Shown: positions 13,893 to 22,550 of the stretch, piece by piece | Position numbering within the stretch: position 1 is the stretch's first letter | Layout of the letters: each line of letters opens with the position of its first letter | Origin: Acidianus hospitalis | GTDB taxonomy: Archaea > Thermoproteota > Thermoprotei_A > Sulfolobales > Sulfolobaceae | Assembly: GCA_046533895.1 (NCBI GenBank) | Contig: JAWDOK010000015.1 | Coordinates: forward strand, 1-29,126 | Direction: 5' to 3' | DNA: 29,126 nucleotides | Program-made: the position numbers and the translations under genes | The notes under the pieces: generated by a model | The model's input: only the letters and a program-made list of their open reading frames with translations | Databases searched by the model: none | What the model was told of the DNA's origin: nothing

Positions 13893-15449
13893 ATGAAGAG
13901 AACACTCATCATAACCTTTTTCTTAACAATCTTCTTTCTTTTACCTACCTTTCATACCTCAACAACTGCGACTCCAATTAAACATGTTATTATAATAATT
14001 CAGGAAAATCACTCCTTTGACAATATGTTTGGAACTTATCCTTTTGGCTGGCCACCAATAGTTAATAACATAACTCTTTCAGTAATGTGGCCATGCGGTC
14101 TTTATAAGAATTACACTCAATTAGAAAGCAGTAAGAACGGAGAACTCTGCTGGATTTCCGTTCCAAATGTTCCATGGTTACCATTCTTAGGCAGTAGTCA
14201 TCCGTATTATGCCAACGCATGGGATACCGTAGATCCTGGCGAAGGATGGTGCTTATATCATGGAGACTACTGGTTTGACACTTACGACGGTTTCGTTTAT
14301 TATTCTGGACCACAATCGATGGCTTATTTCTCTTACCAGCAAGTTGGAATATTGTGGGATTACGCCGAAGAATACGTTCTTGCCGATAATTATTACTCTC
14401 CAGTCCTTGGATTAACAGAACCTAACAGAGTTGCCTACATGACAGGATTTCCTCCAAGTTTTTATAGTGACGACGCTTGTAACGTTATTCCGTTTAATGA
14501 AACAATAATGTGCCAACTTTGTGAAAATAACATAAGCTGGGGTTATTTCGTTTACGATTATTCTGGCTGTATTCCTTGGCCAATGGGGGCTTTTATAGGA
14601 ATACAAAATTACATGAACCACTTCCACGGACTTACCGCATTTCAAGAATATTTGCAAAATAATTCATTACCTGCAGTTAGTTGGGTTATGTTAATCAACG
14701 GATATGACGATAGATACGATATGCATCCTCCTTATAATGTAACTGCTGGGGCTGTAGAAATTTCTCAGATAATCAATGAGGTAATGAGAAGCCCGGAGTG
14801 GAACTCTACCGTAATTTTCATAACATTTGATGAAGGCGGAGGATATTTTGACCAAATAGTACCTCCTGCAATAAATCATTATGGACTTGGCCAAAGGATT
14901 CCTCTTTTGATTATTTCGCCCTATGCAAAAGAGGCGTGGATAGATAATTATACACTGAGCGGATATACCTTGTTAGGATTTATTGATTATAATTGGCATT
15001 TACCTTGGTTAACAAAATACGTAGAAAATAGTGACGTTCAAGGACTATTGTGTGCCTTCAATTTCTCGAGAGATAGACCCCCCATAATACTTTGTCCAAA
15101 TAACTGGACTTATCCAATACCTCTGCAATATCCTGTACATTACGGTTACATTGCAGTAGTTCATCCTCTGCCTGGCTATGCATCGGTTTATCCAGAACCG
15201 GCAACTCAAATCCTCCTACCATTGGATTTAATAGGCTTTGCATTACTTTTCGCATCATTTAAGAAGAGAAATCTTACGCTCTACGCTTTGCTTTCCCTGC
15301 TAGTGAGTCTTGGAATTTCAGGTTATGTTTATTCCACCAATAGTATATATAGCTTTGTTACTGACTATTTCGTCTACTCTTCTCTTATAGGCTTCCTAAT
15401 ATCTTCTGTGCTAGCGTTAAAGAGATATAAGAATGTGCTAAGGAGATAA
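13893..15449 (+). CDS. Secreted, membrane-anchored phosphoesterase (PF04185-type)
   Basis: The 518-residue protein begins with a signal peptide or anchor (RTLIITFFLTIFFLLPTF). It has the phosphoesterase family blocks: QENHSFDNMFGTYP near residues 37-50, GLTEPNRVAYMTG near 170-182, FITFDEGGGYFD near 310-321 and PLLIISPYAK near 335-344. Two membrane segments close the C-terminus (about 440-455 and 465-510), ending in a basic tail. The body has many N-x-S/T sites and cysteines, as expected outside the cell in Sulfolobales. The family includes acid phosphatases and phospholipase C. It lies one base after ecfT in the transporter operon, which suggests that it removes phosphate from a substrate before uptake. 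Substrate not known. Confidence 0.8.
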   Translation: MKRTLIITFFLTIFFLLPTFHTSTTATPIKHVIIIIQENHSFDNMFGTYPFGWPPIVNNITLSVMWPCGLYKNYTQLESSKNGELCWISVPNVPWLPFLGSSHPYYANAWDTVDPGEGWCLYHGDYWFDTYDGFVYYSGPQSMAYFSYQQVGILWDYAEEYVLADNYYSPVLGLTEPNRVAYMTGFPPSFYSDDACNVIPFNETIMCQLCENNISWGYFVYDYSGCIPWPMGAFIGIQNYMNHFHGLTAFQEYLQNNSLPAVSWVMLINGYDDRYDMHPPYNVTAGAVEISQIINEVMRSPEWNSTVIFITFDEGGGYFDQIVPPAINHYGLGQRIPLLIISPYAKEAWIDNYTLSGYTLLGFIDYNWHLPWLTKYVENSDVQGLLCAFNFSRDRPPIILCPNNWTYPIPLQYPVHYGYIAVVHPLPGYASVYPEPATQILLPLDLIGFALLFASFKKRNLTLYALLSLLVSLGISGYVYSTNSIYSFVTDYFVYSSLIGFLISSVLALKRYKNVLRR

Positions 15450-15451
15450 AA

Positions 15452-15979
15452 ATGGACGAGGTTGCTTTTTTAGCTTCTTTCCTCCCTTGCAGTTTTGAAG
15501 GCTTTGAAATGTCTCTTTTTTCTTATATTGCGACTTCAAATAATAGGAAGATGGGGAATTTAGGAACCTTAACTGGAGTGCTTTTAGTGCTTTCTCTCAT
15601 TTATTTAACTTACATTTTTCTTCCCGTGTTAATTACGGATACTAGTGAGTACATAATAAGGATGGCCTTAGGTTTTCTCTTAATAGGAATGGCTACGCTT
15701 TTCTTTTTTAGAGATTATCCAGAACCTAGAGGAGCATTTTTAACTGCCGCACTAGGAATAACTGCTGAAGGGATAGAAGTTGACACATTTACTGTAAGTT
15801 CTTGGATAATGACTGGAGACTATACTTGGGCTTTAATAGGCGGTATTCTAGGTTTTATGTGGAGTTTAACTGCTTTCAGAATAATTTCAGTAAAATTTCC
15901 TAAGAGGATAATGAAGAACGTGGCAGTAGGCTTACTTTACACAGTAGGTTTTATTATATTAACCAGCGGGCTAATATGA
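15452..15979 (+). CDS. Polytopic membrane protein with two EGxE motifs (175 aa)
   Basis: About six hydrophobic segments are visible. The protein appears to be an internal repeat: SFEGFEMSLFSY near residue 14 and TAEGIEVDTFTV near residue 104 share the pattern E-G-hydrophobic-E at equivalent places in each half. Paired acidic motifs in duplicated membrane halves are known from cation transporters such as FTR1 iron permeases (REGxE) and UPF0016/GDT1 (ExGDK/RT), but the match is not close enough to assign either. ATG 15452 lies two bases after the phosphoesterase stop, and its end overlaps the next gene as ATGATGG. Probable transporter or accessory membrane protein of the operon. Confidence 0.6.
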   Translation: MDEVAFLASFLPCSFEGFEMSLFSYIATSNNRKMGNLGTLTGVLLVLSLIYLTYIFLPVLITDTSEYIIRMALGFLLIGMATLFFFRDYPEPRGAFLTAALGITAEGIEVDTFTVSSWIMTGDYTWALIGGILGFMWSLTAFRIISVKFPKRIMKNVAVGLLYTVGFIILTSGLI

Positions 15980-16539
15980 TGGAAAAAATAATTTCCATTA
16001 TATTTCATCCTTCAATATCAACATTCCTAGGCTTTCTCATTATATTTCTGGCAAGATGTAGAAATCTACTGGATTTTGTAGATATAATTTTCTTCTTTTC
16101 AATTCTACCTTTTCTAATAACACTAGTTATGTGGAAACTAGGAAAGATTTCTGATTTATTTATAAGCAGGAGAGAAGAAAGAGGAAGAGTAATTATTATA
16201 GTTTTACTAGGTTATTTACTAGGTAGTCTAGTTCTATACTATTTCAATTTCTCACCCATTTTCTTTTACCTCAGCATAGCTTACATTGTTAATACAATAC
16301 TCATATTATCCATCTCGCTCAAGTACAAGATAAGCATACACGTAGCAACAATCACGGCAATTTCTACAGTATTAATAATGATTCTAGGAATAAAGTTCAT
16401 TTTCTTTTACTTGTTTTCGATAATTGTAGGTATAGCAAGAGTTAAAATTAAAGCCCACACTATTGACCAAGTTTTGTCTGCGTTTATAATATCAATTATC
16501 GTGACTTTTATACAATTAAAAATATATCTAGGAGAATAA
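15976..16539 (+). CDS. PAP2-like membrane phosphatase-related protein (187 aa)
   Basis: The protein has five or six membrane segments and, in the right order, degenerate PAP2 motifs: FISRREERGR (about 62-71), KISIHVATITA (about 117-127, in place of PSGH) and ARVKIKAHTIDQVLSA (about 154-169, in place of SRxxxxxHxxxD). Catalytic histidines are present in the second and third motifs, while the motif-2 P-S-G is replaced by I-S-I. PAP2 proteins remove phosphate from lipids, polyprenyl diphosphates or small phosphates at the membrane. It overlaps the preceding gene and closes the six-gene transporter operon. The call is moderate because the motifs are degenerate. Confidence 0.6.
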   Translation: MMEKIISIIFHPSISTFLGFLIIFLARCRNLLDFVDIIFFFSILPFLITLVMWKLGKISDLFISRREERGRVIIIVLLGYLLGSLVLYYFNFSPIFFYLSIAYIVNTILILSISLKYKISIHVATITAISTVLIMILGIKFIFFYLFSIIVGIARVKIKAHTIDQVLSAFIISIIVTFIQLKIYLGE

Positions 16540-16553
16540 AAAGAAATAAAGTA

Positions 16554-17992
16554 TTAGCTTATTATATTTATTTCCTCAGAATACACGTAGTGAACTCCTT
16601 CATAGCACTGACCCCTCCCCGCCCTAGAAGGTCGAGGGTTCCCTCCTAGAGGGCTCATCGTTCCCACCATCAATTCGGGTTTACATCTCTCATATGGTGG
16701 GCAGTCGGGGTAGTCAGACAGCCCCCCACATGAATAGGGAGCTTTCATCGCATAGCTCTAGTCCCTTAAAGGAAAGAGGCGTCACTGCTTGCTCCTCTCA
16801 CAGTCCCATTAAGCCCTCAATCGAGCAGGAGAGGAGCGTCATTAGCATCACCAAAAAATGTTTTAGAAAAAGAAGTATTTAAATACATGGGGCTATCCAT
16901 CCCCTGGCGAGGCTTTCCGCCCCCTTAACCCCCTTTTCTGTAAGTCCCTGCAGATATTGTTCCGTTTATGTAAAAGCAGTAAGTCCCAGTACCTTGTTCA
17001 ACGTATACTCCTATCGCTGAAGTAGAGACTTTAGGCTCATAGTAAACAGTATAATTATGGCCGTTAACGCAAATCTCATAAATACATATATGACCTCCTA
17101 GAGGAGTAGTAGCAGTTATCGTGAAGTTAAGTTGCGTTAATCCATTTACTACACCTTCTTTTGCAGTATTTTCTACAGAGAATTGAGGAGTAGAAGTTGT
17201 TGTTGCAGTTTTTGCAGTTATCGTGTAATTGCCTATGCTAGTTACAAACGTCACTTCATAAATTCCAGGCTTTATTTCAAAACTATTGGGAGTTACGTTG
17301 GTTGGTGCAGTGAAGTTCTTTGGATAAATGTATAAAGAAACGTTGTAAACTCCAGACTTATCGATATAGTAAACTGGACATAATGTATTGCCCTTAGGAT
17401 GGTAAAATATGTAGTAGGGAGTACCGTTTAATATTGCTTCATAAAAGTAGATATATCCAACCGGTATACTCGCGTTAACTTCGGTCTTTAAAACGTAAAG
17501 TCCACTGACATTAAGTATTTCAGCTTGAACAATTTTCAACTGCGGCTTTGGAGCAACTCCAAAGCTTACGGTAATAGTGCATTTACCTTGTTGAGAAATA
17601 AAAGTAGCCTCGTAGGTGCCTTTTGGCAAGTTTGTTGGCGGAGAATATGTAGTATTAGAAGTTGATAAATATATTTCGTAAGTATGAGTTCCGTTATGGT
17701 ACCAAACTACTTGTCCATCGTTACTTTCTTTATAAAAGGCATAATATGTTGTACCATTAAGTATGACCTCATATAAGTTATCGTGGCAATTTCCAGGGAT
17801 ACCAGAAGCTTCTATCGTAGCCTTAATAATATAATTCTTGCATACACATAATAGCTCTGCACTTATTACTTTGAACTTACTTGGCCCAGTTTGTATGGTT
17901 GAAGAAAAATGAGGACCCATAGCGACTATCGCCAATAGTATTCCTATTACTATGATTAGTCCTATAATTCCTTCGAGTCTTATGTACTCCAT
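16554..17992 (-). pseudogene. Membrane-anchored three-repeat surface protein, split by a miniature element
   Basis: ATG 17992 opens a 355-codon frame. It starts with a pilin-like or anchor segment (YIRLEGIIGLIIVIGILLAI), then three related beta-rich repeats of about 110 residues (about 38-145, 148-260, 268-end) with many N-x-S/T sites and paired cysteines. Repeats 1 and 2 end GTYEATFISQQGKCTITV and GIYEVTFVTSIGNYTIT. Repeat 3 reads SAGTY, then runs into the element (RKGG, stop near 16929). On the far side of the insertion the minus strand reads YEGVHYVYSEEINIIS and stops at 16554, the missing end of repeat 3. Joining the flanks restores an open frame of about 370 codons. The truncated protein may still be made and exported. 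Function unknown; an extracellular adhesive or structural protein is plausible. Confidence 0.8.
16606..16945 (-). mobile_element. Miniature IS200/IS605-type element, copy 2, inserted in a surface-protein gene
   Basis: About 335 bp, read on the minus strand, starts TTACAGAAAAGGGGGTTAAGG and GGCGGAAAGCCTCGCC (a small hairpin) and ends GGGAACCCTCGACCTTC then GGGCGGGGAGGGGTCAG. The same end blocks occur in copy 1 (6908-7113). The right end resembles the omega-RNA 3' end of IS200/IS605 TnpB elements. Inside is a GC-rich open frame (GGLSDYPDCPPYERCKPELM) that looks like a piece of a TnpB-type C-terminus, with no catalytic region. Both copies have TTAC at the left junction, which would fit insertion 3' of a TTAC target as in IS608. 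The exact borders are uncertain by a few bases. Confidence 0.7.
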
Positions 17993-18091
17993 ATGCTCAA
18001 TTTTTTAACAGTATATTTAAACTTTAACTATATATTTTTAAAAGGTTTTTATAATCTAAATATATCACTATAAAATATAGAGACAATAACG

Positions 18092-18244
18092 TTCAATTAA
18101 TTACAAAGTGAAATTAACACTGTTAAACTTCACTTGTAGTTGAATTAGTTATTATAATATTAAATGCGAATTTAACTTTGCGTTCTCCTATAGAGTTTAC
18201 TGATTGATATACCAGTAAATCTACTACGATAATAGGAAACTCTA
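18092..18244. repeat. Two large imperfect dyads in the 17993-18339 intergenic region
   Basis: The 347-bp gap has no gene. Dyad 1 (18092-18144) is symmetric around C18120: TTCAA/TTGAA, ACAAAGTGAA/TTCACTTGT and TTAACA/TGTTAA. Dyad 2 (18191-18244) pairs TAGAGTTT with AAACTCTA, and, as an alternative, TTTACTG with CAGTAAA inside. Each spans about 54 bp. AT-rich promoter-like sequence for the surface-protein gene lies at 18005-18060. The dyads may be operators, a small structured RNA or a relic of a palindromic miniature element. Nothing decides between these. Confidence 0.5.
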
Positions 18245-18339
18245 AATTTTGGGCTATATTCTTTTCTAAAAGTTCCAGGAAAACAGACTAGGGAATTATT
18301 ACCATGATATTTTGATAAAAAGTTCAATTTTTCAGCCAA

Positions 18340-20157
18340 TTACTTTACCCTTATATGGATTATGCCTAATATTTTCTCTTTTTCTTTATTATTGTCACTC
18401 TCTTTTTTGTACCTTTGTATTGCAATACTTGTTATCTTAATAACTTTTTTATAACTGGGCTTTCTCCTAGAATACATTGAAAATTTTGATATTTTCTTAA
18501 AATCTCTCCTGCTAATATGGATAATGATAATAACTAATGAGACGAATTGTGTCGGGAAGCTTATAAGTGGCGGATCGTAAGCTAGTAGTGACGACATTTC
18601 TAAAAATAGATAAAATAATGAGGATAAAATAAGGAAGAATATACTTCCAATTCCTGCAAAATCTAAAATTCCTCTCCAAAATTCCTTAAAAGACCTGCTT
18701 TTAACTTTCTGTATTCTTATAAATATTTCACCCACTATGATATAATATATCCTCATAGATGATAATGAAAAATTATAAAGCAATAACGAAGCAATGACGG
18801 ACTCTCCTATAAAGATCGTGTAGAATAGAAAGCCTAAGTTTGAAGGAATAAAAGTAGAAAGCCTATGAAAGAGAGGAAATATTGCAAAAGGCAGAAGTAT
18901 GATAACCATTAATCTAAGAGAAGCCCTAGTTATTTCAGATTTGCTAAACGGAGTTATTTGCCTTATAACTGTTCTGTTAAACCAAATTATAGCCGAATCT
19001 AACTGAGGTAAAATTCTTGATCTAGAATATATTTCACTAATAAATGTTGATATTTTTTGAATTCTCGGTACCAGAACCGTAGCGATTATGCTAGAGGCTA
19101 TAACTACTGTAATGGAAATAAGATAGACAGTATAAACGTTAACTCCTTCCTCTAATGCGTCGAGTGTAACTATAATTCCAAATTCACTCAAGGGAATCAT
19201 GTAAATTCCGTTTGTATAAGATTGAACAAAGTTAGTTCCGGTTAACCAAGAGGCTGTACTGAAGGAGAAATATTTTATACTGATTATAAGAAGAGAGACC
19301 ACGAAGAATCCCATCAAACTTTCATTAATTTTCAAGAGCCCTCCCACTGCTAGAAAAAAGAAAATTAATGCGAATTCTCTTACTGGTGCAATGGTTTTTA
19401 TCACTTTTTCGCTACCGCTAACGGAGGAAAAAGCTATTCCTGCTAATATCATTGTTAAGGTCGTTGGAACTCCAGTGATAGACGAAATATAAGAGAAGAT
19501 AAAAACTAGTGCTATAGGTAAGAGAATAATTATGCTTTCGTCTTCTACTTTACTTGGAGAAAATAAAACTCTCTGGAAGAGAAACCTAGCAAATACGTAA
19601 AGTATCATGGACGCTACTGCGACTTCAATAATTACAGTAGTTATTTTTATAAAGGAGAAATTACCACCTAATGCTACAATTACAGAATAAATAAAGAATA
19701 CTTCAATATCTTCTATTGAGGCTACAGCTATTAGTAAATCCTTATCTCTTATAGTTTTGCCTTCTGTAAGCTTGTAAATAATTGATGTACTAGTATCTAT
19801 TGAAGCTAGGACTAGAAATGTTGAGCCTACTGAACCTAAATGAAGGATATAGAGCCCAGTATAATAAGAAATAATAAGAATAAGCGTTAGCTCTGCTAGG
19901 GCAACGAAAATAGCTCTAGTAAATAATTCTCTTGCTTTAGTTAAATCAAAGCCTGTACCTATTTCAAATGCTAAGAGGTTCAACGCTAATGAGGTGATAA
20001 GGGAGAACTCTGGAGAATTGAAATTTACACCCAAATAAGTTGAGGCGAGAATTCCTCCAATGAGATAAGCTATAATGGGAGAGAGTTTAAGCCTTGTTAA
20101 GATGAACGCAAGCACTAAAGATAGAAGTAAGGAAAGCCCTAGGGCTCCATAATCCAC
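18340..20157 (-). CDS. CPA2-type cation:proton antiporter with C-terminal extension
   Basis: The first 370 or so residues form 11-13 membrane segments with the pattern of Kef/NapA-type exchangers: LSPIIAYLIGGILA (26-39), LLAFEIGTGFDL (61-72), LASIDTSTSIIYKLTEGKT (116-134), and a central VASIEDIEVFFIYS (145-158) where many family members have a D-D or N-D ion-binding pair; here E-D is seen. The remaining 230 residues carry further membrane segments and a basic tail, making it longer (605 residues) than a minimal CPA2 protein. No TrkA-N or USP domain is visible. Likely role: monovalent cation/H+ exchange. It is transcribed away from the divergent DUF973 gene. The 185-bp gap holds AT-rich promoter sequence and a CTAGATCTAG palindrome. 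Confidence 0.75.
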   Translation of the reverse strand: MDYGALGLSLLLSLVLAFILTRLKLSPIIAYLIGGILASTYLGVNFNSPEFSLITSLALNLLAFEIGTGFDLTKARELFTRAIFVALAELTLILIISYYTGLYILHLGSVGSTFLVLASIDTSTSIIYKLTEGKTIRDKDLLIAVASIEDIEVFFIYSVIVALGGNFSFIKITTVIIEVAVASMILYVFARFLFQRVLFSPSKVEDESIIILLPIALVFIFSYISSITGVPTTLTMILAGIAFSSVSGSEKVIKTIAPVREFALIFFFLAVGGLLKINESLMGFFVVSLLIISIKYFSFSTASWLTGTNFVQSYTNGIYMIPLSEFGIIVTLDALEEGVNVYTVYLISITVVIASSIIATVLVPRIQKISTFISEIYSRSRILPQLDSAIIWFNRTVIRQITPFSKSEITRASLRLMVIILLPFAIFPLFHRLSTFIPSNLGFLFYTIFIGESVIASLLLYNFSLSSMRIYYIIVGEIFIRIQKVKSRSFKEFWRGILDFAGIGSIFFLILSSLFYLFLEMSSLLAYDPPLISFPTQFVSLVIIIIHISRRDFKKISKFSMYSRRKPSYKKVIKITSIAIQRYKKESDNNKEKEKILGIIHIRVK

Positions 20158-20342
20158 AGTTAGAATACTAGATTTATAGTTAAAATAGGTTTTGGAAACT
20201 AGGTGATTTATAGCGAAATAGCACTAAACTTAGTTTCAATCTGATTCTAGATCTAGTGAGTTTAAGATCCTAGAAAACAGCGAAACTAGAGTACTCATTT
20301 GCAAAATATATTAATACAACTGAAGCAAAAACTAGAATTAGT

Positions 20343-21266
20343 ATGATTAATCCTTATGCCGACGGTTTAAAAGAGTTAAAAAAAGGGTCTTTATACGAGA
20401 TCTTAGCAAATATAATATCATTTATTGGTGCAATAATACTGCTTCTGTTGCTTTTCACCTATTACGGGTTTATTATATCATCACCTACGACAACTACTAG
20501 TATTAGCAATTTACAACTTAATTCCTCGCTAATAGGAATACTTGCGGCAGCAGTTATTATAGTAATTATAGGAGCAATCCTGAGCATTGTAGGCATAATA
20601 AAACTTAGGTCCGGATTTAATTTACTTAAGAATACAGGGCTTGATGTAAGTATAGGAAGTACTGGTGCAACACTAATCCTTATTTCCTTAGGAATTCTCA
20701 TAGTTGGAGTTGCCACAGTAATAATAGCAGTAGGTATATTTATCATAGTAATAGCGGCAATCTTAGAACTAATAGGCGGAATTATGCTAGGCTTAGGATT
20801 TTACAATTTAGGTAAAGGAATTAATAATTCTACAATTAAAACTGCGGGTATATTAATAATAATAAGTGGAATAATAGACATACTGATTAGCGTAGGAGGA
20901 ATTCTTGAGTTCATAGCCTTCATCCTAATTTACACTTCTATAAATGGTATTCTTTCTAAAGGAATTCCTTATGTTCAGACCTTTAGTCAAATGCTGGGAG
21001 TAATAAAAGGCAACGGGTATGCATATCTAAATGTATATTCTCAGGTTGAAGGAACTATAATAAGTGCAAGAATTGAAGGAACTTCAATAAGCAGCACTTC
21101 CATTACGCCAAATAAATTGAGCGTAGGTAATAACTCAATTAGTGTCAACTTCGGTAGCGCGCAAGGCTTAATTCCTTACTCTAACTATATTGTAAGCCTC
21201 ATTGTACAAGATAATTCCGGAAGAACAGTTTTAATCCCAGTAAATGTACAATATCAACCATACTAG
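20343..21266 (+). CDS. DUF973 family membrane protein
   Basis: The N-terminal 230 residues are a multi-pass membrane domain with the DUF973 pattern common in Sulfolobales: GLKELKKGSLYEILANIISF at the start, repeated glycine/isoleucine-rich helices (IIGAILSIVGIIKLRSGFNL, GGIMLGLGFYNLGKGIN), then LIYTSINGI. Residues about 240-307 are a beta-rich, probably extracellular domain (EGTIISARIEGTSIS, PYSNYIVSLIVQDNSGRTVL). The function of DUF973 is unknown. A TATA-like AAAATATATTAAT (about 20303-20315) lies about 33 bp before ATG 20343. The LysO gene follows 36 bp later with its own TATA box. Confidence 0.75.
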   Translation: MINPYADGLKELKKGSLYEILANIISFIGAIILLLLLFTYYGFIISSPTTTTSISNLQLNSSLIGILAAAVIIVIIGAILSIVGIIKLRSGFNLLKNTGLDVSIGSTGATLILISLGILIVGVATVIIAVGIFIIVIAAILELIGGIMLGLGFYNLGKGINNSTIKTAGILIIISGIIDILISVGGILEFIAFILIYTSINGILSKGIPYVQTFSQMLGVIKGNGYAYLNVYSQVEGTIISARIEGTSISSTSITPNKLSVGNNSISVNFGSAQGLIPYSNYIVSLIVQDNSGRTVLIPVNVQYQPY

Positions 21267-21271
21267 ATAAA

Positions 21272-21283
21272 CTTTTTAAAAGG
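21272..21283 (+). promoter_or_regulatory. TATA/BRE of the LysO-type exporter gene
   Basis: CTTTTTAAAAGG is centred 26 bp before ATG 21303, giving a leaderless transcript. The box is nearly palindromic. Confidence 0.55.
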
Positions 21284-21302
21284 TAATTGAGGTAGTTTTT
21301 GC

Positions 21303-22187
21303 ATGTTCTTCACTCTTACTTTTATCTCACTTTACGTAGTTTCCCTCATACTTGGACGTAAAATTAACATTCCTCAGATTTTCTCTGATGGTATAGTCCT
21401 AATCCTAATTTTCACAATTTCCTTCTGGGGAGGTAATCAAATTTCTGCAGAATACGTTGGGAGTATCATTTTAGTTTCCTTCATATCTTCTTTGGTAATA
21501 GTCACGATTACTTACTTCTTAGGGTCATTCATAAATGAAAGAACTGAGGAGGGGAAGATAAAAGGAGTTGATATAAAAACTCAACTTAAGTACTTATTGC
21601 CATTAATAATAGGTTTCTTGGTAGGTCTCATAACTAGGTTCTATTCTATTATAATAAGTGACAGCGTATTTGACGAGGTAATAGATTGGGAATTATATGT
21701 CCTTGCAGTCGTAATAGGCATAAGCGTTGGTAAGGAGTTGAAGAAGGAATTAATGAAGAGAATAAGTAGGTTTGCCATATTCTCTGTAATTATAGCAATA
21801 ATAGGGGGAATAATTTCGTCAGTAATACTATTTTTATTTCTCTCCATAAGGCCTTTCAATTTAGCGTTGGCAATATCTTTGGGTTCAGGGTGGTATTCTT
21901 ATACTGGGCCTATAGTTGCCAAATACTATGGACCTATTTATGGCGTAATAGCGTTCCTAGTTAACTTCTTAAGAGAACAATTCACTTTCTCGCTATTACC
22001 TATTTTCCTTAGAATTAGGTCTACTCCTTTGGGGGCAGTAGCAGTTGGAGGGGCTACTTCTATGGATACTACTTTGGGATTTTACGTGGACGTTTTAGGT
22101 TATGAATACGGAGTAGGAGCAATGATAAATGGAGTAGTGCTGACTTTAATAGTACCTTTAATTTTACCTATTATTCTTTCCTTCTGA
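21303..22187 (+). CDS. lysO: LysO-family (DUF340) lysine exporter-like membrane protein
   Basis: The 294-residue protein has about eight membrane segments. The C-terminal half carries the LysO/DUF340 signatures SLGSGWYSYTGPIVAKYYGP (about 197-216), AFLVNFLREQ (about 222-231) and VGGATSMDTTLGFYV (about 251-265). E. coli LysO exports lysine and thialysine. Substrate specificity here is inferred from family only. The 3' end overlaps the convergent MNT gene by 24 bp. Confidence 0.8.
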   Translation: MFFTLTFISLYVVSLILGRKINIPQIFSDGIVLILIFTISFWGGNQISAEYVGSIILVSFISSLVIVTITYFLGSFINERTEEGKIKGVDIKTQLKYLLPLIIGFLVGLITRFYSIIISDSVFDEVIDWELYVLAVVIGISVGKELKKELMKRISRFAIFSVIIAIIGGIISSVILFLFLSIRPFNLALAISLGSGWYSYTGPIVAKYYGPIYGVIAFLVNFLREQFTFSLLPIFLRIRSTPLGAVAVGGATSMDTTLGFYVDVLGYEYGVGAMINGVVLTLIVPLILPIILSF

Positions 22188-22550
22188 ACACCTTAGGTTA
22201 TATTTACTGCATAAATTCAAATCATCCCTTAAAACTAAACCTACGCTCTTGACGTCCCATATAATAGGATTGTTTTTTTCCAAAGCCTTCTTAAATTCCT
22301 CCTCAGTTAAAGGAACGACTTCAAAACCTGGTGGAAAGTCTATTTTTTCTAACCTTTTTATGGGATTTTCCTCCATAAAGTTACCAATCATCAAAACATC
22401 AACGTCGCTCCAAGCGTTAAAGTCTCCCCTAGCGTAAGAACCGATGAGAAATGCAGAGAAAGAACCTTTGAGAGAATTTGCAAAGTTCTTAGCTTCATTT
22501 ATTACTCTTTCTCTTTCCTTTATTCTCCTTTTGATAATATCTTCTTCCAT
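22164..22550 (-). CDS. MNT-type nucleotidyltransferase (antitoxin of a HEPN pair)
   Basis: Residues 36-53 carry the signature LIGSYARGDFNAWSDVDVLM (GS motif, then D-x-D), preceded by a charged helix (KRRIKERERVINEAKNFANS) and followed by the EVVPLTEEEFKKAL segment typical of these 130-residue proteins. MNT antitoxins neutralise HEPN RNases by adenylylation. ATG 22550 lies within the end of the upstream HEPN gene (restored frame), overlapping it by about 30 bp. It is the last gene of a four-gene HEPN-MNT-HEPN-MNT operon and convergent with lysO. Confidence 0.8.
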   Translation of the reverse strand: MEEDIIKRRIKERERVINEAKNFANSLKGSFSAFLIGSYARGDFNAWSDVDVLMIGNFMEENPIKRLEKIDFPPGFEVVPLTEEEFKKALEKNNPIIWDVKSVGLVLRDDLNLCSKYNLRCSEGKNNR

